Below, one piece after another: positions 8,462-14,369 of a stretch of 14,417 bases of DNA. Source of the stretch: an uncultured Ruminococcus sp. (GTDB lineage Bacteria; Bacillota; Clostridia; Oscillospirales; CAG-272); contig CACYEW010000162.1 of NCBI GenBank assembly GCA_902773455.1, positions 1 through 14,417 on the forward strand. Reading direction: 5' to 3'. The notes under the pieces are model-generated. The model was not told where the DNA came from. It did not search any database and saw nothing but the letters and a program-made list of their open reading frames with translations. The position numbers and the translations under genes are program-made. Every line of letters starts with the position of its first letter. Within the stretch, counting starts at the first letter, position 1.

Positions 8462-9669
8462 TATTTAAGCTTGAACAGATACGTGAGCCTGTCGGTTTCC
8501 CCGTCGGCGTCAAGCATCAGTCTCATATCGTTTATCATGCTGCCTATCGTGTTCTGGATCTGGAAATAGTCGGGCGTGGTGCACCATACGTTGCCGTTTT
8601 TCACCGCTTTGAGATCCGAAAGGATGGCGGCGCGTTCAAGAAACGCTTCGAGCGTTTCGGGCTTGCCGCCGAGCGACCAGATGTAGATTATATAATCCGC
8701 GTCCTTCGCCTTATCGTAGAACGCTTCGAGCTCCATTTTCGCGGTGCCGGTCTCTCCGACTCCGACGTCGGAAAGCGCGTATTCGCCGCCGGCGATCGCG
8801 ATCATTTTGGACATATAGTCGTCAGCGTTTCTCGCGTAGAGCACGCCCTTGGAGGTGATGTAGAACATCGCCACCGTCTTGCCGGTCTTTTCGAGCTTCG
8901 AAAGCTCTTCTACGTAATTGTCCTGCGCGTTGAACACGGCTTCGGCTGATTCTTCCTTATCGAATATCGCGCCGTAAAGCTTCGCCCATTCGACGCGGGC
9001 GAGCGGATGATCTTCTTTTGCCGACTGGTCGAGCACAACGTCCACTTTGAGATTGTCAAGCTGCGCCTTCACGTCGTCGGTAAGCATCGTCGAGAAGAAC
9101 GCGAAAGTCGTTCCCGCGGCGACGATCTTTTCGTAATCGGGCGCTTTGTAATCGCCGATATAGGTGAGCTTGCCGTCGGTAAGCGCTTTCTTCACGTCGT
9201 CGATGTACCACGAATCCACGTCGTAGGTGGTGAGGCTTATCGCGTCGAGAGCGCCGATGGCGTTGATGAGCGAGGTGACGGGGGTGGAGGAAACGAGGAT
9301 GTTCGTTACGGGCTGCTGAAGGACTATTGCGTTCTCGGGCTTGTCCGCGGGTACGCTCATTCCTTCCGGAACGATGAGCATCGTCGTGCCGTCTATGAGC
9401 TTCGCCACCTTGTAGCCGCCCTTGTAATAATCAACGCTGAAGCATTTTGCGTATTTGAGCTGCATCGAGTGATCCGGTACGAGCCTGCCGTCGTAGTTTT
9501 CTTCCGTAACGGCTTCTTTCGTTCCGGCTTCCTTCGTTTCCGCCGGCGCCTGCTCCGTTGCGGCTTCGGTAGCCTTTTCCGTGTCGGGCGCGTTCGGCTG
9601 ATTGCAGGCGGTGAACGCCGCGGCGAGCATAAGCAGCGCGAGGATTAACGAGATGATTCTGATTTTCAT
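8461..9669 (-). CDS. btuF: Corrinoid-binding lipoprotein (BtuF-like ABC substrate-binding protein)
   Basis: This is the extracellular substrate-binding subunit of the transporter, tethered to the membrane by lipid. The 402-residue protein begins with a lipoprotein signal peptide (MKIR plus hydrophobic core) ending in AFTAC, with Cys22 as the lipidated residue. A Thr/Glu/Ala/Lys-rich linker (about 30-57) follows, then a PeripBP_2-like domain from about 85 to 400 with the two-lobe pattern: IVLQQPVTNILVSSTP (115-130), YIGDYKAPDYEKIVAAG (170-186), a long central helix region (about 225-262), and VKNGNVWCTTPDY (356-368). It is the first gene of the operon, behind the riboswitch and terminator. The ATG at 9669 is set by the signal peptide. 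The nearest purine-rich site (AGGG) is about 11 nt upstream, somewhat long. The exact ligand (cobalamin, cobinamide or another corrinoid) cannot be read from sequence. Confidence 0.88.
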   Translation of the reverse strand: MKIRIISLILALLMLAAAFTACNQPNAPDTEKATEAATEQAPAETKEAGTKEAVTEENYDGRLVPDHSMQLKYAKCFSVDYYKGGYKVAKLIDGTTMLIVPEGMSVPADKPENAIVLQQPVTNILVSSTPVTSLINAIGALDAISLTTYDVDSWYIDDVKKALTDGKLTYIGDYKAPDYEKIVAAGTTFAFFSTMLTDDVKAQLDNLKVDVVLDQSAKEDHPLARVEWAKLYGAIFDKEESAEAVFNAQDNYVEELSKLEKTGKTVAMFYITSKGVLYARNADDYMSKMIAIAGGEYALSDVGVGETGTAKMELEAFYDKAKDADYIIYIWSLGGKPETLEAFLERAAILSDLKAVKNGNVWCTTPDYFQIQNTIGSMINDMRLMLDADGETDRLTYLFKLK

Positions 9670-9709
9670 TTTTTTGTTTTCCCTGAATTTTATATTTTAA
9701 GCGGAACGT

Positions 9710-9728
9710 TATACGCGCCGCTCGTATA
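9710..9728 (-). other. Short hairpin in btuF leader
   Basis: TATACG and CGTATA arms of 6 bp face each other across a 7-nt loop, about 40 nt upstream of the btuF start. This would lie in the read-through mRNA only. A function is not evident; it may just be chance pairing. Confidence 0.3.
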
Positions 9729-9739
9729 CGGTCGGACGG

Positions 9740-9761
9740 GTCCGCTTCTTCGCAAGCGGAC
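9740..9761 (-). other. Stable hairpin in the btuF 5' leader, downstream of the riboswitch terminator
   Basis: GTCCGCTT and AAGCGGAC form a perfect 8-bp stem around a 6-nt loop, immediately after the terminator U-tract. It exists only in transcripts that read past the terminator. It is not followed by a U-run, so it is not itself an intrinsic terminator. It could protect the 5' end of processed btuF mRNA or be an alternative pairing partner. That role is inference. Confidence 0.5.
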
Positions 9762-9766
9762 GTTTC

Positions 9767-9838
9767 AAAAAAAACAAAGAGCGCTCTCATCGCGCGGCGC
9801 AAATCGCCCGCGCGGTCAGCTGCACTCTTCTCACCAAA
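9767..9838 (-). terminator. Intrinsic terminator: expression platform of the cobalamin riboswitch
   Basis: Read on the minus strand, AGAGTGC pairs with GCGCTCT (one G-U pair), enclosing an inner CGCGCGG/CCGCGCG stem. The hairpin is followed by TTTGTTTTTTTT (9777-9767 region). A strong GC-rich hairpin plus U-tract between the B12 box and the btuF start is the usual layout for a transcriptional OFF switch: with corrinoid bound the terminator forms and the operon is silenced. The 5' arm region contains GCTGAC, which could pair over 5 bp with GTCAG of the B12 box. Such alternative pairing is inference. Confidence 0.85.
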
Positions 9839-9850
9839 GAAATGAAACCG

Positions 9851-10014
9851 GAATACGGCAATTATCTGACTGATGAATTCATAACGCGAGCCCACGCCGA
9901 AACAAAAAGGCAAAGTCTTCGCGCCGAAACTCAAATACAGTAATGGTGGTTGTTCCGGATTCGAACCGGATAAATATTTAATCTACTCAGTCTACAACTT
10001 TTCAAACCGTATTC
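9851..10014 (-). promoter_or_regulatory. Cobalamin riboswitch (divergent AdoCbl-type aptamer)
   Basis: On the minus strand the 164-nt element is closed by a perfect 8-bp P1 stem: GAATACGG (10014-10007) with CCGTATTC (9858-9851). Inside, TCCGG-TTCGAAT-CCGGA forms the P4-like hairpin, followed after a short spacer by ACTGTA, matching the riboswitch core (CCGGTG..AATCCGG..CCACTGTA). Near the 3' end, AGTCAGATAATTGCC (9871-9857) matches the B12 box AGTCAGGAGACCTGCC at the conserved positions. It sits between a promoter and a terminator, upstream of a B12 transport and synthesis operon, which fits regulation by adenosylcobalamin or a related corrinoid. The usual GGGAA and CCCGCC strings of the core are not preserved, so it is a diverged member. 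Its T-arm-like part mimics a tRNA 3' end but is not a tRNA. Confidence 0.85.
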
Positions 10015-10034
10015 AATGGTATTTATTTGAACGT

Positions 10035-10063
10035 ATTTTATCATATAACGTCTGTAATTGCAA
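10035..10063 (-). promoter_or_regulatory. Sigma-A-type promoter of the corrinoid operon
   Basis: On the minus strand, TTGCAA (10063-10058) and TAAAAT (10040-10035) are separated by exactly 17 nt, a good housekeeping promoter. Transcription would start near 10028, about 14 nt before the riboswitch P1 stem, which is the right distance. The surrounding DNA is AT-rich compared with the coding regions. Confidence 0.7.
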
Positions 10064-10129
10064 TAGCGCGATCCGATATTTTACAAATTTTTAATAATGG
10101 CGGACCGAAGCGCGTACCGGCGGAAACGG

Positions 10130-10154
10130 AAAAACCGCCCGTCGGGGCGGTTTT
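10130..10154 (-). terminator. Intrinsic terminator after the carboxypeptidase gene
   Basis: CCGCCC/GGGCGG stem with a GTCG-type tetraloop, flanked by A4/T4 (minus strand reads stem then TTTTTCCGTTT). It lies about 30 nt past the stop codon of the carboxypeptidase gene and separates it from the corrinoid operon promoter, so the two minus-strand units are independent. Confidence 0.85.
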
Positions 10155-10183
10155 AAGATATTACGAAGCTTTGCGTATATCGG

Positions 10184-11251
10184 TCAGGACGCGATCATTC
10201 CCGCCACGAGGAGCGCACGCGAATCGTTGAAGCGCGTGCTCGATCTCGGCGCGGCGAACACTCCGGCGAGAACCTCTTTCGTGCCGAGAGCCGCCGCCGA
10301 AACGAGGCAGTAGCCGCCTTCGTCGGTCGTACCGGTCTTAAGCCCTATCGCGTTTTCGTAAAAATACGGGCTGTCGCTGTCGAGCAGCTGATTTGTGTTA
10401 GTCCAGGTGTTTTTGTGGCCGCTCGCGTATCTGACGTCGTCGCGGTACGTGCCGGCGTATTTCATTATGATCGGCTCGTCCAGAGCGTAACGCGAGATCG
10501 TCATGATGTCGAGAAGCGTGGTATAGTGATCGTCGTCGTGATAGCCGTCGGGGCAGGTGAAATGCGAGCCGGTCAGATTATGCTCTTTTGCGTATTTGTT
10601 CATCTCGTCGACGAATACGGCGACGGCTTCGACTCCGGTCAGGCTCTCGTTTTTCGCGATGATCCTGCCGACGCCCGCGGCGACGACGTAAGCCGCGTCT
10701 CCGCCGGACGGGAGCATCATGCCCTCGATAAGCATTTCAAGCGTGAGCGAGTGCTGAGATTTTATATACGCTCTCGACGAATCGGCGGCGAGCAGGGAAA
10801 GCTCGTCTCCCGGGGTGAAAACGGCTTTCGGGTCGCCGTATTTGAGCGCGATTATCGCGGTGAGCAGCTTTGTCGTGCTCGCCGGATATATTTTCTCGTT
10901 GACGTCGCAGTTAGTGTAAAGTATCTCGTTCGTCTTCGCGTTTATCAGGATGCAGTAAGGCGAGGATACGTTGACGTTCACTCTCGGGTTGTATGTGAAT
11001 ATACCGTAGGGGTTTGCGGGCGCCTCCGTCGTCGGAGGCTCGGTCGCCTTTTCGGTCTGAGGCGCCGTCGCCGGTCCTTCGGTCCCGGTCGCGGACGTAT
11101 CGGCGGCGAGGCTCTCGGGCAGGGTGTCGAGCGTTTGCGCCGCCGTCTCCGTGACGGGCTTTTTCGTATCGGCGGGCGGATTTTCCGCGCACGAAATCAG
11201 GATTGACAGACAGATGAGTAAAGATATTATTGAAAAGACCTTGTTTTTCAT
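10184..11251 (-). CDS. D-alanyl-D-alanine carboxypeptidase lipoprotein (S11 family, DacF-like), SGG variant
   Basis: This serine DD-carboxypeptidase (low-molecular-weight penicillin-binding protein class) should trim the terminal D-Ala of peptidoglycan stem peptides outside the cell. The 355-residue protein has a lipoprotein signal ending LISC (Cys21) and a Thr/Glu/Pro/Ala-rich stalk (about 28-80), then the catalytic domain (about 85-355). The SxxK motif is PASTTK (Ser125, Lys128) and the KTG motif is GLKTGTT (305-307). The SxN motif position reads PSGGDAA (182-184), with Gly184 where Asn is expected. There is no C-terminal beta domain as in PBP5, and no amphipathic C-terminal anchor; lipidation would replace it. 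The ATG at 11251 has GGAG about 8 nt upstream. It is monocistronic, with a terminator downstream; I see no convincing promoter upstream. Confidence 0.88.
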   Translation of the reverse strand: MKNKVFSIISLLICLSILISCAENPPADTKKPVTETAAQTLDTLPESLAADTSATGTEGPATAPQTEKATEPPTTEAPANPYGIFTYNPRVNVNVSSPYCILINAKTNEILYTNCDVNEKIYPASTTKLLTAIIALKYGDPKAVFTPGDELSLLAADSSRAYIKSQHSLTLEMLIEGMMLPSGGDAAYVVAAGVGRIIAKNESLTGVEAVAVFVDEMNKYAKEHNLTGSHFTCPDGYHDDDHYTTLLDIMTISRYALDEPIIMKYAGTYRDDVRYASGHKNTWTNTNQLLDSDSPYFYENAIGLKTGTTDEGGYCLVSAAALGTKEVLAGVFAAPRSSTRFNDSRALLVAGMIAS

Positions 11252-11354
11252 TTCGATCTCCGGTTCGTTTTTTTACATAATAATACGTCTTAAGCGCGGA
11301 TTAAAGCGTAATAGGGAAAATATTTGTTAAATTTTAATCATCCCCGGCAGAAAC

Positions 11355-11382
11355 TTGACATTTTCGTTTTTTGTGCTATAAT
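11355..11382 (+). promoter_or_regulatory. Near-consensus sigma-A promoter
   Basis: TTGACA (11355-11360) and TATAAT (11377-11382) are both perfect consensus hexamers with a 16-nt spacer. The start codon of the downstream gene is 29 nt past the -10 box, leaving a short leader with a GGAGAAG ribosome site. This predicts strong, constitutive expression of the surface protein gene. Confidence 0.9.
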
Positions 11383-11410
11383 GGAAATAATCAGCAGAAT
11401 GGAGAAGAAT

Positions 11411-12178
11411 ATGAAAAAAATAATATCGGTCATACTCGCCGCTCTCATGCTCGCGTCGGCGCCCGCTCTGTATGCTTCCGCGGCGGAGAATTCCAATCAC
11501 TACGTTGAAGAAGGGTATCCGGTCCTTGACGACGACGAACGCTTCTGGCAGATATACTGCTGGTCGTGCGTGGATACCGAAATAACCGCGATCGGCTACA
11601 AGCTCGACGACGCGGAGACCGTGTGGACGGTCACGACCGTCGATACGCGCGACGATAACGACGTTTCGGGCGACAACGACGCTTTCCGCGACTACACGCT
11701 CGAAACCGCGCTGCTCGAATATTCGCTCACAAACGGACTCGAAGATTTCTTCGGCTACCGCATAATGCTCACGATAGATCTTTCAAACGTGGAAAAGGGC
11801 AAGCATAACGTCGAAATAACGGCGAAATACGCGGACGGTACCGAGGGCAACCCGTTGAGAGAGTCGATCTATACGTTCAAGAAGAAAACGGAAGCGTCCG
11901 GCGCCGCCGCGACAGAAGCGGCGACCGAGGCTGAAACCGAGGCGAAGACCGAACAGGTGACGGAAGCGCAAACCGAAGCGAAAACCGGGCCGGTGACGGA
12001 AGCGAAGACCGAAGCGAAAACGGAAGAGGCAAAACCCGCCGAAACGAAGGAAAACGAAACAAAACGCGCGGAGGAACAGGGCAAAAAGAGCGATACTCTT
12101 CTTATCGTCGTTATCATGATCGCGGTGATCGCCGTCGCCGCCGTCGCGGGACTTCTGATATTCAAAAAGAAAAAATAA
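11411..12178 (+). CDS. Secreted protein with C-terminal membrane anchor and Thr/Glu/Ala stalk, function unknown
   Basis: I do not recognise a named family. The 255-residue protein has a signal peptide (MKKIISVILAALMLASAPAL.., likely cleavage after YASA at about residue 24) and an extracellular domain of about 130 residues rich in Asp, Trp and Tyr with alternating beta-like segments. One is DLSNVEKGKHNVEITAKYAD, which resembles Ig-like strands of clostridial surface proteins. A Thr/Glu/Ala/Lys stalk follows (about 155-220), then a single hydrophobic helix (LLIVVIMIAVIAVAAVAGLL) and a lysine-rich cytoplasmic tail ending KKKK. This predicts a type I membrane protein displayed on the cell surface, without a sortase motif. 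The frame is open further upstream, but the ATG at 11411 is chosen for the signal peptide, the GGAGAAG site and the promoter spacing. It stands alone between promoter and terminator. Two short Cys residues (CWSC) in the ectodomain could form a disulfide or bind metal. Confidence 0.85.
   Translation: MKKIISVILAALMLASAPALYASAAENSNHYVEEGYPVLDDDERFWQIYCWSCVDTEITAIGYKLDDAETVWTVTTVDTRDDNDVSGDNDAFRDYTLETALLEYSLTNGLEDFFGYRIMLTIDLSNVEKGKHNVEITAKYADGTEGNPLRESIYTFKKKTEASGAAATEAATEAETEAKTEQVTEAQTEAKTGPVTEAKTEAKTEEAKPAETKENETKRAEEQGKKSDTLLIVVIMIAVIAVAAVAGLLIFKKKK
11957..12028 (+). repeat. Two-copy 36-bp tandem repeat in the stalk-coding region
   Basis: Copies at 11957-11992 and 11993-12028 encode VTEAQTEAKTGP and VTEAKTEAKTEE. 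The period is exactly 12 codons and the frame is kept, so copy-number change would alter only stalk length. Shorter ACCGAAGCG-type units continue on both sides (about 11915-12040). Confidence 0.85.
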
Positions 12179-12190
12179 ACCGTACGGTAT

Positions 12191-12228
12191 AAAAATGCAG
12201 CCGCGAAGCTGCATTTTTGCTTTTTTTC
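12191..12228 (+). terminator. Strong intrinsic terminator
   Basis: AAAAATGCAGC and GCTGCATTTTT form a perfect 11-bp stem with a CGCGAA loop, followed by GCTTTTTTT. It lies 12 nt after the stop of the surface protein gene and isolates it from the sigma-factor unit downstream. The symmetrical A/T flanks would also work in the opposite direction. Confidence 0.9.
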
Positions 12229-12247
12229 GAAAAAAATCAAAAAAACG

Positions 12248-12277
12248 TGTAAGATTTTCTTCCGTCGATTGTATAAT
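12248..12277 (+). promoter_or_regulatory. Probable promoter of the sigma-factor operon
   Basis: A clear TATAAT (12272-12277) stands 29 nt before the sigma-factor start codon. The best -35 candidate is TGTAAG (12248-12253, 18-nt spacer), a poor match to TTGACA. Weak housekeeping -35 plus good -10 is possible, as is self-activation by the ECF sigma factor through a different -35; the sequence does not decide. Confidence 0.5.
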
Positions 12278-12306
12278 AGGCAGAAACTGCAGTTTTGGGA
12301 GTACAT

Positions 12307-12861
12307 ATGGATAAAGGAGCGGAATACTACGCGGCGTACCTTTCGGGCGACGCGTCCGGACTTGAGATGATCGTCGATACGTATAAAGACGGGCTGATAC
12401 TGTTTTTGAACGGTTACGTGCACGATATCTATCTGGCGGAGGATCTTTGTGAAGACACGTTTTTCCGTCTTATGGTAAAACGCCCGCGTTACGACGGGAG
12501 CACGTCTTTCAAAACGTGGCTTTACGGTATCGGCAAGCGCCTGGCGTTCAACCGCATAAAGCGGGACAAAAAAGTAAAATTCAGTCCCGAAGAAGAAGCG
12601 GAGCGGATATCGGACGGGCAAAGCCTCGAAGAAGAATACATAAAGAACGAACGGCATAAGGAGCTTTACGTCTGCCTCGATCTCCTGCCGCCTGACGAGC
12701 GCGAGCTTATATGGCTTACCTATTTCGACGGGCTGAGCGTAAAAGAAGCCGCGGCGCTTACCGGCAGAACGGAAAACGCCGCATCGGTAAAGCTGTTCCG
12801 CATAAAAAACAAACTCAGAAAAATGCTTGAAGAAAGAGGGTTCGTTTATGAAGACGACTGA
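12307..12861 (+). CDS. ECF-type RNA polymerase sigma factor
   Basis: This 184-residue protein is a group 4 (ECF) sigma factor that would redirect RNA polymerase to a specific promoter set. Region 2 spans about 20-90, with AEDLCEDTFFRLM (44-56) matching the AEDLxQExFLRV core-binding pattern, and FKTWLYGIGKRLAFNRIKR (68-86) the -10-binding part. Region 4 spans about 115-175, with LLPPDERELIWLTYFDGLS (126-144) and the helix-turn-helix VKEAAALTGRTENAASVKLFR (145-165). An acidic linker joins them. The ATG at 12307 is chosen because GGGAG lies 5 nt upstream; an in-frame TTG four codons earlier has no such site. The stop overlaps the next gene by 14 nt, the usual layout for a sigma factor and its regulator. 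Confidence 0.93.
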   Translation: MDKGAEYYAAYLSGDASGLEMIVDTYKDGLILFLNGYVHDIYLAEDLCEDTFFRLMVKRPRYDGSTSFKTWLYGIGKRLAFNRIKRDKKVKFSPEEEAERISDGQSLEEEYIKNERHKELYVCLDLLPPDERELIWLTYFDGLSVKEAAALTGRTENAASVKLFRIKNKLRKMLEERGFVYEDD

Positions 12862-14266
12862 AATGATGATGCAAAGCCTCAACGAAAGAAAAAGAAATTA
12901 CGATGAAAAAAGAAAAATACAAAAAAGACGCCTCTCGGTCATCGCCGCCTTTGCCGCGGCGGTGATACTGATATCGGTCGTTACGGTCGGCACGGCGCTT
13001 ATCGCTAACAGAGCAGAGAAGCCGATCGACACGGCGGTAGCCGGAACGTCGCCGCAGACAGTCTTTGATACATTTGCACAAACCGGACCCGAGACCGAAC
13101 GGAATATCGATATTTCGGTAATACCTGATAATGACAGCTATTCCGACGGGAAACCAGGCGACGGACGCTGCAGAGCATATTTATCATACGAATATTTCAA
13201 ACATGATAAAGATATCATACTCGTGCCGACAAAACTGAATTCTCCTGCGTTTCCGTATCGGATCGGTGTCAAGGCAGAGGAAACGGTTACATTTGAAGTT
13301 GTATTCATCGGCGATGTAAATCAATGCAAAAATCTATATATAAGCATTGAGACTGATGATAACATAGAATTGATATCTGAAAATTCGTTTGCAATTGACA
13401 ATAGCGACAACGTCATTACACCAAAGGCTCTGATAACTTTCAAATATAAATCCGATTCGTTGACAGGTTATTTTAAAATCAATGTTGATCAAGACGTTTC
13501 TGACGGAGTGTCAAGTGAAAGCATACACGAATGGCACAAACAGTTATTCTTCGCTGCGAGAATAAAGGGATATGATTTTATTTCCAATTTCGGTTTTATA
13601 TCAAACAATGCAAATTGTGATAATGAATCCGGAAATACGGAAGAAGCGATTAATACATTTTTACCGTCCCTTTATGCAGATGTCGCTTCATATTTTGATG
13701 ATGTCGATAAACATACAGGTGAACCGTTATTTATGCTTGATCCATATAACGAAGACTATTATTTCAATCCCGTATGCAACACTTTGCGCGTGCTTAAGGA
13801 AGCAAAAGCGGCAGATCAAAACTTGCTTCAAGCCGGGATTCCGGGCGAAAACTCAATATTTATCGGGGGGAATATCTCTTACGGAGGTGAACTTACCGGT
13901 TTATCTGACGCCGGATTATACGCAATTGTATCCGGTCGCGTGCAAGGCGGGGTGAGGACATATTTTAACGCGGCACTGACCGACGAAAACGGAGATTTTT
14001 TCATAATACTGGATTGTCCGAATGAACTGATATATGAAACTTTGAATATAAGCGTATATGCGCAGCCGTTTTCGTTATGCGGCATTGATGTTACGGCAAA
14101 AGCATTCCATTTCTCGTTCGGCGAAATAAAAGATATAAAAGGCGGGACGGTAATCAATACGGGCAATTATGACAGAACTACCGGAACGCCGTCCGAGATA
14201 ACAGTAACAATGCATGAAAAAGGAAACGCCACAGATAAGTTGGCATTATTAAGAAAATCAATATGA
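12848..14266 (+). CDS. Single-pass membrane protein coupled to ECF sigma factor, putative anti-sigma/sensor
   Basis: The 472-residue protein has a short basic cytoplasmic N-terminus (1-29, rich in Lys/Arg/Glu, likely helical), one hydrophobic membrane segment (about 30-53) and a large extracellular region of about 415 residues. No zinc-binding HxxxCxxC anti-sigma motif is visible. The position, with a 14-nt overlap behind the sigma factor, suggests it holds or regulates that factor, but this is inference. The ectodomain is rich in Asn, Asp, Ile and Ser with beta-like segments; the part near 358-395 (LYAIVSGRVQGG, TDENGDFFIILDCP) resembles the regulatory beta-sandwich of surface proteins, with low confidence. 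Base composition changes sharply near 13090: the first ~240 bp resemble the neighbours, the rest is AT-rich. The ATG at 12848 has AGAGGG about 8 nt upstream. I recognise no named family. Confidence 0.8.
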   Translation: MKTTEMMMQSLNERKRNYDEKRKIQKRRLSVIAAFAAAVILISVVTVGTALIANRAEKPIDTAVAGTSPQTVFDTFAQTGPETERNIDISVIPDNDSYSDGKPGDGRCRAYLSYEYFKHDKDIILVPTKLNSPAFPYRIGVKAEETVTFEVVFIGDVNQCKNLYISIETDDNIELISENSFAIDNSDNVITPKALITFKYKSDSLTGYFKINVDQDVSDGVSSESIHEWHKQLFFAARIKGYDFISNFGFISNNANCDNESGNTEEAINTFLPSLYADVASYFDDVDKHTGEPLFMLDPYNEDYYFNPVCNTLRVLKEAKAADQNLLQAGIPGENSIFIGGNISYGGELTGLSDAGLYAIVSGRVQGGVRTYFNAALTDENGDFFIILDCPNELIYETLNISVYAQPFSLCGIDVTAKAFHFSFGEIKDIKGGTVINTGNYDRTTGTPSEITVTMHEKGNATDKLALLRKSI

Positions 14267-14317
14267 TAAAACAAAACATTAATATGTCCGAACTTTTGAA
14301 CGGGTTTGGACTTTATA

Positions 14318-14353
14318 GGGCTACCGCGAGAAGCGATAGCCCTTATATATTAT
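14318..14353 (+). terminator. Probable intrinsic terminator after the sigma operon
   Basis: GGGCTA (14318-14323) pairs with TAGCCC (14337-14342), with an inner CGC/GCG stem separated by a C/A mismatch, and is followed by TTATATATTATT. The U-tract is interrupted, so it is a moderate terminator. It sits 51 nt after the stop and may also serve the converging gene at the right edge. Confidence 0.6.
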
Positions 14354-14369
14354 TGCACAGTTAGAAAAA

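Noticed and set aside
9885..9915. Two copies of a TTTCGGCG-like motif in the riboswitch P6 region as a repeat element
   Set aside because: Only about 8-10 nt each, with no further structure; likely part of the variable peripheral stem.
9431..9934. Open frame of 167 codons on the minus strand over the riboswitch and btuF start
   Set aside because: It covers the riboswitch and terminator and runs out of frame into btuF; its sequence is Arg-rich and unlike any family. It is a GC-rich shadow.
9928..10000. tRNA or tmRNA gene on the minus strand (T-arm and CCA-like end)
   Set aside because: Only the T-arm-like hairpin and CCACCA fit; the CCA register is off by one base, no D or anticodon arm or 5' acceptor strand is found. 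The segment matches the cobalamin riboswitch core and lies inside its P1 stem.
11869..12882. Long minus-strand open frame opposite the stalk, terminator and sigma gene
   Set aside because: It crosses a strong terminator and promoter, is rich in Phe/Arg from antisense reading, and lacks a sensible start. The plus-strand genes explain the region.
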